A stretch of 64,000 bases of DNA from NCBI RefSeq assembly GCF_023343835.1, contig NC_064472.1, positions 44,339,799 through 44,403,798 of the forward strand, read 5' to 3'. Both the position numbers and the translations under genes were made by a program. This document shows, piece by piece, positions 22,498 through 34,159 of the stretch. The first letter of the stretch is position 1. Every line of letters starts with the position of its first letter. Source of the DNA: Lagopus muta (taxonomy: Eukaryota > Chordata > Aves > Galliformes > Phasianidae). A model generated the notes under the pieces. It searched no databases and had not been told where the DNA came from. It saw only the letters and a program-made list of their open reading frames with translations.

Positions 22498-23980
22498 CTG
22501 AAGTTCAGATGCTCTGCTGTAATAAAAACTATCTGCAGGAAAAAAAAAATTCTTGTTGTCACCACAAGCAGATTATTTCTGTAAGGAGAACTCAGAACAC
22601 CTACTGAACTTTGAGGAAAGAACAGGGGCTCCGGACCACAAGGCACGTTGCTTAGTTGCAGTAATACTTGCTCATGAGCAAGTGCTGTAGGGAAAAGTAA
22701 AACCCCATGAGAAGCAGTATTTTAGAGGTTTGCTTTAAGAAATGCTTCTTAACAAACTGCTTTTTCAATCAGCTAATTTTTGTGGGGAACTTTGTAAATC
22801 TCCACTTCCATGTACATTCTGTGCTAATGCTGCACTCACAGGTTGTTTTGTACAGCCAGTAATGAGCGTGAGGCAGCTTAGTAAATGGCTGGTTAACAGC
22901 TACAGCCATGAAATCCACCAGCCTACGCTACGGCTTGATCACCACACAACTCCTCAAGAAGGCAATGCACTATTCCGTTTGCAATGGGCAGGGGGCGGTA
23001 GGTGGTGCTAGATGTGCGTAGGAAAGGCCTTGGAAATGCCATTCAGCTTCACCCTGCAAGAAACACATGCACCACAAAATCATAATAAATGCCATGTAAG
23101 CCTTCGGTTCCATGAGAGCTTCACAGAGAGGCCCACAGTGTGTCTGGATGTCTGCTACAGGATGTTTCTGGAGTAAAACAGCCTCAGAGGCAGCCTTTGT
23201 CCAAGCACTGAGGTTGACATTGTTTCTCTGGCGCCTCGGTGTGGCCACTTGGAGGCACGGACTCAGGAGAGGTAGCTAAAGAGGAAGCGTACAAAAGCAC
23301 AGGACTATGACACGGATATTCAGGCCTTTGGAGACAGCAAACTGTATCCACGAATTTATTTCTAAGGAGAAAATTGTGTCTTTTTTTCCCGTTCCTGTCA
23401 GTTTTCTAAACCATTCTCTTACCACGGTGATGGCGGTCTTCTTCTTTCTTGAACCTCTTGAGATTCCTGGTATGTTTTTGCATTTGTGTAGGATGAAAGT
23501 AAATAAACATAATCTGTATTTCTTTGATGCTGTCACAGAAAATCTAAATGTTAAAAACCAAGCTGCATGACCAACCAAAATATCACAACCTAAGTTTCTC
23601 CGGAAGACAGAATTTCCATACAGCATTAATACATCACAATTAGATGGATCACAAGGGGAAAGCAAGCAACACCATCATGAGCAGACCATCTTCCAAGCAG
23701 AAATGCCTTAGCTTTCCAAACTGTGTGCTCTTCTTCTTAATAAAATAAAATATTAGTAATAATATGAAGAAGAAAATTTATCTTCTGTCCTACTTCCTGT
23801 GAACAGGAATGGGGTTGTCCTCCTACAGAGTCAGAACTTGCAGCAGCAGAGCTGTTGACTGCAGTGCCATGTTTTCTTTCGTCAGGATTCAGAAACTTGT
23901 CTGGCATTCTCACTGCCTCATTACCAAGTTTAACCACCAGAAGTTCACTGGTGTGGCCTATTTTCTTTGCTAAGAGCATC
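22498..23980. other. Tandem unit interior, no gene recognised
   Basis: No coding region or RNA gene that I can support. Mirrored at 30206-31688. Confidence 0.6.
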
Positions 23981-24408
23981 ACAGAATCACAGAATAGTAG
24001 GGGTTGGAAGGGACCTCTAGAGATCATCGAGTCCAACCCCCCTGCCAAAGCAGGTTCCCTACACCGGGCCGCACAGGTAGGCATCCAGGTGAGACTTGAA
24101 CATCTCCAGAGAAGGAGACTCCACAACCCCCCTGGGCAGCCTGTTCCAGTGCTCCGTCACCCTCACTGTAAAGAAGTTCTTGCGCACATTTGTGCGGAAC
24201 TTCCTATGCTGCAGCTTGTGTCCATTTCCCCTTGTCCTGTCTCCACGTACCACTGAAAAGAGACTGGCCTCACCACTATGGCCCCCACACCTCAGATATT
24301 TATAAACCTGGATTAGATCCCCTCTCAGTCGTCCTTTCTCAAGGCTGAATAGACCCAGTTCACTCAGCCTTTCTGCATAGCGGAGATGCTCCAGGCCCTT
24401 CACCATCA
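23981..24408 (-). mobile_element. CR1 LINE fragment (unit B)
   Basis: TCACAGAATCACAGAATAGTAGGGGTTGG tail. The minus-strand frame reads [21 protein letters not shown] and [22 protein letters not shown] to [19 protein letters not shown], an open CR1 ORF2 C-terminus. Copy at 31689-32116. Confidence 0.93.
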
Positions 24409-25202
24409 ACCAGCAGTGCTGGCTTGTGGGGAGAGTCAGTGAGGCCCGTGTCCTGTTGCCTCAGGAAGAGGCAAAACATGGGTTTTGTTGAAGGCACCCC
24501 AGTGCTGAACGGATCCAGAGATTTGTCACGACTGGGGCGACGTGGGAAGACTCAATCAAAGCCCCAGACACTGCTGCAAAATGCCAACAGCGAGCAGACA
24601 CAATATAGGGAACGGAACGGACAGAGGCACCACGGAAAACCCGGATGCCATTGCTGGGGTTGGAGCGCTGCAGATGACGCTCGCCCGTTGTGACATCACT
24701 GGCACCGACGCCCTGCGTGAGGGATAGTGACACACGCAGCAGGGATTGTGACCTCTTGGCCCTCACTGCCTGTAGCCGGGCACAGAGTCTCTCACTCTGG
24801 CTTGTGCCTGCACTCCAGCCGAGCGTGTCCGTGAGGCTTGGAGCGAGCAGCAAGGATAGCCTTGGTGCTGGTCTCGTGCTCTGGGAGCTGCCGACAGCCG
24901 CTCTCAGTGCTCGTCCCCAGAGCCACCACAGCTTCTTCCCCGCCCTGCCTGGCTCAGGCAGCCGGGGCACCCAGGAGGCCGCAGCAGCAAAGGGAACCGG
25001 TAAGGGGACGCCTCAGCCTGGGCAGCCCACTGGGAGGGTTTCCTTCCTGAGGGACCCGGGCACTCGTTCCTCCGCTGACGGGGTCAGCGAGTGACCGTGG
25101 CCTCTCTTCCTTTCCTAGCGTGACCCCTGCAGCTGCAGCAGCGCGGTGAGGAGCAGCCCCTCATCCCCTTTGCTCTCGTACCCACCACAGCAGCTGGACA
25201 GC
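24409..25202 (+). promoter_or_regulatory. TOPORS-like copy B promoter and 5' UTR
   Basis: GC-rich sequence between the CR1 fragment and the ATG. A CRE-like TGACATCA lies at 24691-24698. A putative 5' UTR exon ends at GGAACCG|GTAAGG (donor GT 25000-25001), and a pyrimidine-rich acceptor TTTCCTAG precedes 25119, giving a 119-bp leader intron (25000-25118). The promoter position is inferred; the splice sites are seen but not proven. Confidence 0.5.
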
Positions 25203-26105
25203 ATGGCCACCGAGCTGGACCGTCGCTGCCCCATCTGCCTGGACACCATGGATGACGCCAGCTACGTGATGCCGTGCCTGCACCAGTTTTGCTTTGGCTG
25301 CATCCAGCGGTGGGCTGAGAGCAGGCCCACGTGCCCCCTCTGCAAACGCAGGGTGCAGTCCATCTTGCACTCCGTGCGTGCGGACGACAACTTTGAAGAG
25401 TTTGTCGTCGGACAGCAGGAGAGGGCCGGAACAGCAGCCCACCACACAACACCATTAGAAGGCCTAACAGGGGCGGTGCCCACCTGGCCGTCCGTTTCCC
25501 GCCTGACTCCAGCTGTGCTCCGGCCCCTGCTGCCCTGGCTGCACCAGGAGCTGAGTCGGCTCTTTGGGTCTGACCACAGGGCAGCCTCTGCAGCGCAGGG
25601 CCGAGTCATCTCTGGCCTGTGCTTCTTTGGCCTGAACCAGACAGCGCTGACTCTGTGGCTGTTCAGCTGCCTGCAGATGCGGGCCACCAGCTTTGTGCAA
25701 CGGCTCGTTGCGCAAGCCGCACAGGTGTGCAACGGGCCGGTGCCACATCTGCATGCCACAAGACAGCAGGGCAGCCCTGCAGCTGCCCATGGCGCACAGA
25801 CTCCCCACGCCGGCCCACAGCCCTCCAGCAGCACCAGGGAAGACAACGTGGAGGAGGAGCTTCCTGTGCCCTCAACCGCTGCCCTTGGTGAAGGTCCCAG
25901 CCAGCCTCCATCCATCCCGGCTCCATTGCAGACCGGCCAAGCAGCAGCCCAGGAGGAGCCGGGGGAGGCAGCGCCAGGTCCCTCCGGCACCAGCAGGGCC
26001 ACGCAGAGCTCACGCAGGGCGCCTCAGCGAGCTCCGAAGAGGAGGGCCCGCAACTCTGAGGCCTCTGCACCTCCTGCCAAGAGGCCACCCCGCCGGCAGC
26101 ACTAG
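25203..26105 (+). CDS. TOPORS-like RING E3 ligase, copy B
   Basis: Intronless 300-aa reading frame with a C3HC4 RING at residues 9-47: CPIC, then C25, H27, C30, C33, C44 and C47 (CPLC). The block continuing QSILHSVRADDNFEEFVV is the TOPORS signature, where the human protein has a closely similar HSVRAEDDF block. TOPORS is a nuclear ubiquitin/SUMO E3 ligase that binds topoisomerase I and p53. This protein is far shorter than true TOPORS (about 1000 aa), keeping the RING plus a helical region (about 80-170) and a proline/alanine-rich tail. The tail ends in basic clusters (APKRRAR, AKRPPRR) that look like a nuclear localisation signal. The start is set at 25203 by context (GACAGCATGG) just before the RING; the longer upstream frame has no ATG. 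One of three tandem copies. The exact ortholog name is not known to me; E3 activity is inferred from the complete zinc ligands. Confidence 0.85.
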   Translation: MATELDRRCPICLDTMDDASYVMPCLHQFCFGCIQRWAESRPTCPLCKRRVQSILHSVRADDNFEEFVVGQQERAGTAAHHTTPLEGLTGAVPTWPSVSRLTPAVLRPLLPWLHQELSRLFGSDHRAASAAQGRVISGLCFFGLNQTALTLWLFSCLQMRATSFVQRLVAQAAQVCNGPVPHLHATRQQGSPAAAHGAQTPHAGPQPSSSTREDNVEEELPVPSTAALGEGPSQPPSIPAPLQTGQAAAQEEPGEAAPGPSGTSRATQSSRRAPQRAPKRRARNSEASAPPAKRPPRRQH

Positions 26106-26163
26106 GACACCGCCCCAGCAGCTGGCGAGAACAGGGCCGGGCCTGCAGCTGGGGCACAGCCAA

Positions 26164-26435
26164 CAGCGGGTTGGAAGGGACCTCAAAGATCACGAATCTC
26201 CAACCCCCCCGCCACAGGCAGGGCCACCAACCTCCGCACGTAACACCGGACCAGGCTGCCCGAGGCCCCATCCAACCTGGCCTTGAACACCTCCCGGGAC
26301 GGGGCATCCACAGCTTCTCTGGGCAGCCTCACCGCTCTGCCTGTGAAGAACTTCCCCCCGACATCCAACCTGAACCTTCCCTCCCTCACCTTCAGACCAT
26401 TTCCCCTTGTCCTGCTGTTATCTACCCTTTCCAAG
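26164..26435 (-). mobile_element. CR1 3' end in the TOPORS-like 3' UTR (copy B)
   Basis: Same insertion as at 18456-18727, shared by all three units and so older than the tandem duplication. Confidence 0.85.
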
Positions 26436-26445
26436 AGTTGACTGC

Positions 26446-26451
26446 AATAAA
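26446..26451 (+). other. AATAAA polyadenylation signal, copy B
   Basis: 341 bp after the copy B stop codon, at the end of the CR1-derived 3' UTR. Confidence 0.65.
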
Positions 26452-27342
26452 ATCACAGAAAAGTCCCCGTGTTGTTCCCAGTGCCTTTGTCAGCGCTGTG
26501 CACGAGGGAGGTCTGAGCTCTGCTGGGCCTGGAGGCCTCCCGTGCTGCTGTTACTGCTTCTTTACAACCTCCCTTAACACGTTGCAAAGGCAAACGCCAC
26601 AGTCACATGCAGAGGGAGGAATGGAACTTGCTCCAGTGGTAAGGCGCTTTCTGGCCACGCAGCACTCCTGGCTCCCAGACACGGTCTCCTGTTTATCCCT
26701 AGGTACAAGGGCTTATCCCTAGATAGAAGCCCGTGACAGGCACCGGGAAAATGGAAAAAAAACGAAGGGCTACTAACGGTTTGCCCCGCAACCTGGCCGG
26801 CCCTGGGCCACGTGCGCTCGGGAGAGGGGGAATGGCAGAGAGCTAGCAGATAGTTCTAACGAAGAGCAAACACAACAGCAAGGATCTCAGGAGGAGCAGT
26901 AACTTACTAAATCAACCGAGTCAAACAAAATGAGAGAGACAAGAGTACCCTAAGTACGAGTCAAACCATGAGAGTGCAAGGGCACTGCTCTTATTAAGCA
27001 CTACACCTGCAAGTTACAAGCAGAATGATAACTGGGATCAAAAGTGGCAAATAACTGGCTCTAACGCATCACTGCCCCATGGCAGGAGGGCAGCCCCGCA
27101 GCTGCCCTTGGCCCAGCCGCCTCCCCAGCAGGAACTCCTGCCTCTGGCTCACAGCCCTCCTGCAGTATGGAACAGCGTAGATGAGGTCCCACCTGCAGCT
27201 TTCTCCCACTTTTTCAGGGGGGAACTTGACAAGCATGGCTCCTCGCCTTCCAGTCTTGCACGACCTCTTTCCCTTCGTGACTCAACAACCACGGGGCCTG
27301 GCCCCACACACCTGCTGAGGCGAGGGCCTCTCAATCGGCTTC

Positions 27343-27573
27343 ATGGCAGAATCATGACAAAATTAAGGCTGGAGAAGAACTCAAAGCCAGTCAACCGCAG
27401 GAGGTCAGCTCATCCTCACCATGCCCGCTGAACCTCGTCTCTAAGTGCCACACCTACGTGCTGCTTGATCTCCTCCAGGGACACTGATTCCATCACTTCC
27501 CCACGCAGCCCATTCTAGCGCCTCATCACTCTTTCCGATAAGAAATTCTTCCCCTACGCACCTCTTCATAATT
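27343..27573 (-). mobile_element. CR1 LINE fragment (unit C)
   Basis: Tandem copy of 19635-19865. Confidence 0.65.
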
Positions 27574-29990
27574 TTCTCTGTCCTTCGCTATCAGCGATGG
27601 TGGAAGGTCTGCAAATCCTGATGTAGTACATCTAACTGAAACATTAACAAAGAATATAGTACTCCTTTCATGGAATAATTTCCTGCTGACTTCCTTACAA
27701 TACAACGATGAAATAGCTGCCTTTTCTTTCTTTGAGTTCTAGCTTTGTAGAATCATTGAAGGACCACATCCTCATTTTAAAAAAAATGTAAACTTTGAGC
27801 ATGTTCTTTCTTTTCTTGCTCAACATAATTTCTATCAGAGCTGGAGGGCCAGGATTGCCATTGATCATTACCATCTCACTGCTGATAGCCACCAATGTGT
27901 TTTGGCTGTTGGCTGTCGCTCCAGGTAAATTAACATTCAGATATCTGATTGGAATACTTTCCCTTCTTTCCTGAATTTTGCCTATTATTAGGCCAGAAAT
28001 TAGGGCCAGAAAAGTCTGGTTCTCATTCTACATGGGGATCATCCTTCTTAAGGAGCCCACCATATATTTGATAGGAGCTGACGATGAGCTCTGAAATATC
28101 TGTAGGGCTTCACAAGTATAAGAGCTGTTATAAATCCCTGACTATGCACTGTTCACCATCTCTTCTAGCTGACAGATGCTGACTTGGAGCAAATAGAACA
28201 GAATAGAACGAGAGGAGCTGGAGTTGTTGTCCACTATGCCTTGTGATCTGTTGGAGAAAAGCAACTGGATCCAGATTCCAGATGTGCCTCTCACAGCGGA
28301 GTGGAAGGCAAATTGGTGAGGACTTTTGGCTAAAATATACAAACAGGCTGGGAAAGATCCAGGGTTGAGTTATGACAGCCCACAGATTGCAGTGATGAGG
28401 CAGGTCTGAGGGATTTCAGCCTATGGGCCAGAGTCTCAGCACTCCTACAGTGCCACTGGGCACTGAAACAGGGCTACAGGGCCCTGACACTAAGTATTTC
28501 TAAGCTTCTTACTGTTTTTTTGTGTCACGCCAGACCTTCTGCGCCACGTACTTTTCAAACACCGCTCTGACAAGAGATATCTTCATTTCACTTACGTGAA
28601 ATGCTCTTGCACGTGCCTTTCAGAAGAGCATGGAGGATTTTTAAACCAATAGTTTACTTTCACACGCCTCTTGCCTAAATGAGAATTATTCCTCCCCTCT
28701 CTGCCCTTCATTTACAGGCTGTGTATTTCTCCCTGCTGTGTTTTGCAAGGTAGAACTGAAGTATGGTGAGATAGGAGTGAAAAGTGTCAAATTTATTCCC
28801 AAAGTCTGTTTAGAATTGTCAAAGACCAGGTATGTTTTATAATCACTGTGTTAATTCAGCACACTTCTCCTGCTGATTTGTAGCTGCATGAATTCAGCAC
28901 TTCCATGAAATAAACTGTAATATCCGATAGCACACCGACATAAAATGAGGAATCCAAAGTGGTAATCACATGTGAAGAGCCTCTGTTAGTAATTTGCCCA
29001 GCATCACCCAGCAAATCTGCAGCAAAGGCTGGGGAAATCAGCACTGACACCATTTATGGACCATCTTTTCTTTTCCACAAGGCCTTGATCACTCAGCCTC
29101 TCACCTTTCAAAACACGCTGACATAAGCACCTAAAGACAGTCATCTCCACTGCGTCTGGTACAACCAGGGCAAATGTTCCTCTCAGGGAGGGGAGTATAA
29201 GTATGTCTTGCTGACCGTTCATTCTGTAATAAGTATGGTAAGAAAGAGGTATGGAAAGAGGCAAAAATATCAACTGGAAAAACAAAATCAGCACCCCTTA
29301 TCTTCAGAGTTTTTTACAGCCCTAATTGTGCGCTTTGTGTCATAGCCCTTGTCATGCGCACTGTCAAACTGGAAAGCGGTGTCTCCCACTGATATGCATA
29401 GGGATGGAACTTCTACACCTCTGCTCCATCAGCACAGGAAGTAACTGAAGGAGGAGCAGACAGCTGTGCTGAAGGAAGGAGAAAATACACCGATGGCACA
29501 TCTCTGGCTAGACCCAAGATCGGTTTGATATGTGTTCCGGTGTGTCACACACAGATTCCTACTGTGACTTTTTAGGGAAAAAATGGGAGGTAGAACAAAA
29601 AAAAAAAAAACAAAAAAACAAAGGAGAAGGGAGGAAAAAATAATAAGGAGCGCTTAGCAGCATCAGTGCTGTATCCTTCATCTCTCTCCTGCCTTTTTCT
29701 CATGCAGACTCCTTACTTTCACTCCCATTTCTCTCACTTTAGCCATCCCATTACAGAAGAGCACTTTGCTATTCATGACTCCTCAGCTGCAGTTTCCAGC
29801 AGCCTTTCTCATGGACCCACTCCTTTCACTTAGCCTCCAGCTCCCACTGGTTCCCCTGTCCCACACCCTTCCATTCAGCTTCTTGGGCTTCTCAGCTCTT
29901 TGTCTCTTCCCCGCTCTCCCTAGTCCAGCGATCCAATGTCAGCCAGTTTCTCTCTTTATTCTCATTTATTCTCATTCATTCTCATTTTTC
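27574..29990. other. Tandem unit interior, no gene recognised
   Basis: Copy of 19866-22282; nothing further seen. Confidence 0.6.
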
Positions 29991-30205
29991 CCATCAGGGG
30001 GAAGTTCTTTACTATGTGAGTGGTGAGGTGCTGCCCAGAGAGGTTGTGGATGCCTGGAGGTGTTCAAGGCCGGGTTGGATGGGGCCCCGGGCAGCCTGGT
30101 CTGGTATTAAATGGGGAGGTTGGTGGCCCTGCATGTGGCAGGGGGTTGAAGGTTCGTGGTCCTTGAGGTCCCTTCTAACCCAGGCCATTCTATGATCCTG
30201 TGAGT
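29991..30205 (+). mobile_element. CR1 3' end, sense (unit C)
   Basis: Tandem copy of 22283-22497. Confidence 0.85.
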
Positions 30206-31688
30206 CTGAAGTTCAGATGCTCTGCTGTAATAAAAACTATCTGCAGGAAAAAAAAAATTCTTGTTGTCACCACAAGCAGATTATTTCTGTAAGGAGAACT
30301 CAGAACACCTACTGAACTTTGAGGAAAGAACAGGGGCTCCGGACCACAAGGCACGTTGCTTAGTTGCAGTAATACTTGCTCATGAGCAAGTGCTGTAGGG
30401 AAAAGTAAAACCCCATGAGAAGCAGTATTTTAGAGGTTTGCTTTAAGAAATGCTTCTTAACAAACTGCTTTTTCAATCAGCTAATTTTTGTGGGGAACTT
30501 TGTAAATCTCCACTTCCATGTACATTCTGTGCTAATGCTGCACTCACAGGTTGTTTTGTACAGCCAGTAATGAGCGTGAGGCAGCTTAGTAAATGGCTGG
30601 TTAACAGCTACAGCCATGAAATCCACCAGCCTACGCTACGGCTTGATCACCACACAACTCCTCAAGAAGGCAATGCACTATTCCGTTTGCAATGGGCAGG
30701 GGGCGGTAGGTGGTGCTAGATGTGCGTAGGAAAGGCCTTGGAAATGCCATTCAGCTTCACCCTGCAAGAAACACATGCACCACAAAATCATAATAAATGC
30801 CATGTAAGCCTTCGGTTCCATGAGAGCTTCACAGAGAGGCCCACAGTGTGTCTGGATGTCTGCTACAGGATGTTTCTGGAGTAAAACAGCCTCAGAGGCA
30901 GCCTTTGTCCAAGCACTGAGGTTGACATTGTTTCTCTGGCGCCTCGGTGTGGCCACTTGGAGGCACGGACTCAGGAGAGGTAGCTAAAGAGGAAGCGTAC
31001 AAAAGCACAGGACTATGACACGGATATTCAGGCCTTTGGAGACAGCAAACTGTATCCACGAATTTATTTCTAAGGAGAAAATTGTGTCTTTTTTTCCCGT
31101 TCCTGTCAGTTTTCTAAACCATTCTCTTACCACGGTGATGGCGGTCTTCTTCTTTCTTGAACCTCTTGAGATTCCTGGTATGTTTTTGCATTTGTGTAGG
31201 ATGAAAGTAAATAAACATAATCTGTATTTCTTTGATGCTGTCACAGAAAATCTAAATGTTAAAAACCAAGCTGCATGACCAACCAAAATATCACAACCTA
31301 AGTTTCTCCGGAAGACAGAATTTCCATACAGCATTAATACATCACAATTAGATGGATCACAAGGGGAAAGCAAGCAACACCATCATGAGCAGACCATCTT
31401 CCAAGCAGAAATGCCTTAGCTTTCCAAACTGTGTGCTCTTCTTCTTAATAAAATAAAATATTAGTAATAATATGAAGAAGAAAATTTATCTTCTGTCCTA
31501 CTTCCTGTGAACAGGAATGGGGTTGTCCTCCTACAGAGTCAGAACTTGCAGCAGCAGAGCTGTTGACTGCAGTGCCATGTTTTCTTTCGTCAGGATTCAG
31601 AAACTTGTCTGGCATTCTCACTGCCTCATTACCAAGTTTAACCACCAGAAGTTCACTGGTGTGGCCTATTTTCTTTGCTAAGAGCATC
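30206..31688. other. Tandem unit interior, no gene recognised
   Basis: Copy of 22498-23980; nothing further seen. Confidence 0.6.
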
Positions 31689-32116
31689 ACAGAATCACAG
31701 AATAGTAGGGGTTGGAAGGGACCTCTAGAGATCATCGAGTCCAACCCCCCTGCCAAAGCAGGTTCCCTACACCGGGCCGCACAGGTAGGCATCCAGGTGA
31801 GACTTGAACATCTCCAGAGAAGGAGACTCCACAACCCCCCTGGGCAGCCTGTTCCAGTGCTCCGTCACCCTCACTGTAAAGAAGTTCTTGCGCACATTTG
31901 TGCGGAACTTCCTATGCTGCAGCTTGTGTCCATTTCCCCTTGTCCTGTCTCCACGTACCACTGAAAAGAGACTGGCCTCACCACTATGGCCCCCACACCT
32001 CAGATATTTATAAACCTGGATTAGATCCCCTCTCAGTCGTCCTTTCTCAAGGCTGAATAGACCCAGTTCACTCAGCCTTTCTGCATAGCGGAGATGCTCC
32101 AGGCCCTTCACCATCA
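31689..32116 (-). mobile_element. CR1 LINE fragment (unit C)
   Basis: Tandem copy of 23981-24408, with the same open CR1 C-terminal frame on the minus strand. Confidence 0.93.
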
Positions 32117-32910
32117 ACCAGCAGTGCTGGCTTGTGGGGAGAGTCAGTGAGGCCCGTGTCCTGTTGCCTCAGGAAGAGGCAAAACATGGGTTTTGTTGAA
32201 GGCACCCCAGTGCTGAACGGATCCAGAGATTTGTCACGACTGGGGCGACGTGGGAAGACTCAATCAAAGCCCCAGACACTGCTGCAAAATGCCAACAGCG
32301 AGCAGACACAATATAGGGAACGGAACGGACAGAGGCACCACGGAAAACCCGGATGCCATTGCTGGGGTTGGAGCGCTGCAGATGACGCTCGCCCGTTGTG
32401 ACATCACTGGCACCGACGCCCTGCGTGAGGGATAGTGACACACGCAGCAGGGATTGTGACCTCTTGGCCCTCACTGCCTGTAGCCGGGCACAGAGTCTCT
32501 CACTCTGGCTTGTGCCTGCACTCCAGCCGAGCGTGTCCGTGAGGCTTGGAGCGAGCAGCAAGGATAGCCTTGGTGCTGGTCTCGTGCTCTGGGAGCTGCC
32601 GACAGCCGCTCTCAGTGCTCGTCCCCAGAGCCACCACAGCTTCTTCCCCGCCCTGCCTGGCTCAGGCAGCCGGGGCACCCAGGAGGCCGCAGCAGCAAAG
32701 GGAACCGGTAAGGGGACGCCTCAGCCTGGGCAGCCCACTGGGAGGGTTTCCTTCCTGAGGGACCCGGGCACTCGTTCCTCCGCTGACGGGGTCAGCGAGT
32801 GACCGTGGCCTCTCTTCCTTTCCTAGCGTGACCCCTGCAGCTGCAGCAGCGCGGTGAGGAGCAGCCCCTCATCCCCTTTGCTCTCGTACCCACCACAGCA
32901 GCTGGACAGC
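32117..32910 (+). promoter_or_regulatory. TOPORS-like copy C promoter and 5' UTR
   Basis: Copy of 24409-25202, with the CRE-like TGACATCA at 32399-32406, the leader donor at 32708-32709 and the acceptor before 32827. Confidence 0.5.
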
Positions 32911-33813
32911 ATGGCCACCGAGCTGGACCGTCGCTGCCCCATCTGCCTGGACACCATGGATGACGCCAGCTACGTGATGCCGTGCCTGCACCAGTTTTGC
33001 TTTGGCTGCATCCAGCGGTGGGCTGAGAGCAGGCCCACGTGCCCCCTCTGCAAACGCAGGGTGCAGTCCATCTTGCACTCCGTGCGTGCGGACGACAACT
33101 TTGAAGAGTTTGTCGTCGGACAGCAGGAGAGGGCCGGAACAGCAGCCCACCACACAACACCATTAGAAGGCCTAACAGGGGCGGTGCCCACCTGGCCGTC
33201 CGTTTCCCGCCTGACTCCAGCTGTGCTCCGGCCCCTGCTGCCCTGGCTGCACCAGGAGCTGAGTCGGCTCTTTGGGTCTGACCACAGGGCAGCCTCTGCA
33301 GCGCAGGGCCGAGTCATCTCTGGCCTGTGCTTCTTTGGCCTGAACCAGACAGCGCTGACTCTGTGGCTGTTCAGCTGCCTGCAGATGCGGGCCACCAGCT
33401 TTGTGCAACGGCTCGTTGCGCAAGCCGCACAGGTGTGCAACGGGCCGGTGCCACATCTGCATGCCACAAGACAGCAGGGCAGCCCCGCAGCTGCCCATGG
33501 CGCACAGACTCCCCACGCCGGCCCACAGCCCTCCAGCAGCACCAGGGAAGACAACGTGGAGGAGGAGCTTCCTGTGCCCTCAACCGCTGCCCTTGGTGAA
33601 GGTCCCAGCCAGCCTCCATCCATCCCGGCTCCATTGCGGACCGGCCAAGCAGCAGCCCAGGAGGAGCCGGGGGAGGCAGTGCCAGGTCCCTCCGGCACCA
33701 GCAGGGCCACACAGAGCTCACGCAGGGCGCCTCGGCGAGCTCCGAAGAGGAGGGCCCGCAACTCTGAGGCCTCTGCACCTCCTGCCAAGAGGCCACCCCG
33801 CCGGCAGCAGTAG
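32911..33813 (+). CDS. TOPORS-like RING E3 ligase, copy C
   Basis: Intact 300-aa frame, identical to copy B over the RING and middle region. It differs at four residues, all in the C-terminal 60: Q to R in APLQTGQ, A to V in EAAPGPS, Q to R in APQRAPK, and the last residue H to Q. All eight RING zinc ligands are present (C9, C12, C25, H27, C30, C33, C44, C47). It is the copy next to the ancestral right flank, so it may be closest to the founder locus. Promoter region, leader intron, CR1-containing 3' UTR and AATAAA (34154-34159) are retained. The role as a nuclear ubiquitin/SUMO ligase is inferred from the TOPORS-type RING only. Confidence 0.85.
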   Translation: MATELDRRCPICLDTMDDASYVMPCLHQFCFGCIQRWAESRPTCPLCKRRVQSILHSVRADDNFEEFVVGQQERAGTAAHHTTPLEGLTGAVPTWPSVSRLTPAVLRPLLPWLHQELSRLFGSDHRAASAAQGRVISGLCFFGLNQTALTLWLFSCLQMRATSFVQRLVAQAAQVCNGPVPHLHATRQQGSPAAAHGAQTPHAGPQPSSSTREDNVEEELPVPSTAALGEGPSQPPSIPAPLRTGQAAAQEEPGEAVPGPSGTSRATQSSRRAPRRAPKRRARNSEASAPPAKRPPRRQQ

Positions 33814-33871
33814 GACACCGCCCCAGCAGCTGGCGAGAACAGGGCCGGGCCTGCAGCTGGGGCACAGCCAA

Positions 33872-34143
33872 CAACGGGTTGGAAGGGACCTCAAAGATCA
33901 CGAATCTCCAACCCCCCCGCCACAGGCAGGGCCACCAACCTCCGCACGTAACACCGGACCAGGCTGCCCGAGGCCCCATCCAACCTGGCCTTGAACACCT
34001 CCCGGGACGGGGCATCCACAGCTTCTCTGGGCAGCCTCACCGCTCTGCCTGTGAAGAACTTCCCCCCGACATCCAACCTGAACCTTCCCTCCCTCACCTT
34101 CAGACCATTTCCCCTTGTCCTGCTGTTATCTACCCTTTCCAAG
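33872..34143 (-). mobile_element. CR1 3' end in the TOPORS-like 3' UTR (copy C)
   Basis: Same insertion as in units A and B. Confidence 0.85.
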
Positions 34144-34153
34144 AGTCGACTGC

Positions 34154-34159
34154 AATAAA
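34154..34159 (+). other. AATAAA polyadenylation signal, copy C
   Basis: 341 bp after the copy C stop codon. Confidence 0.65.

Larger units (their letters stand above)
18889..26596 (+). repeat. 7708-bp tandem unit B
   Basis: Full unit, repeated at 26597-34304 with a constant offset of 7708. By eye I found only three substitutions in the first 6.8 kb (20413, 20463 and 21847 against 28121, 28171 and 29555). The unit holds CR1 fragments, about 4 kb of unremarkable sequence, a 5' UTR exon and an intact TOPORS-like gene at its end. The unit ends at GCAAAGGCAAACG; the next unit starts CCACAGTCACATGC. Confidence 0.95.

Noticed and set aside
24461-24970. 169-codon minus frame in the TOPORS-like upstream region
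   Set aside because: Arginine- and serine-rich frame opposite GC-rich promoter sequence; no domain, and it exists only because the unit is duplicated.
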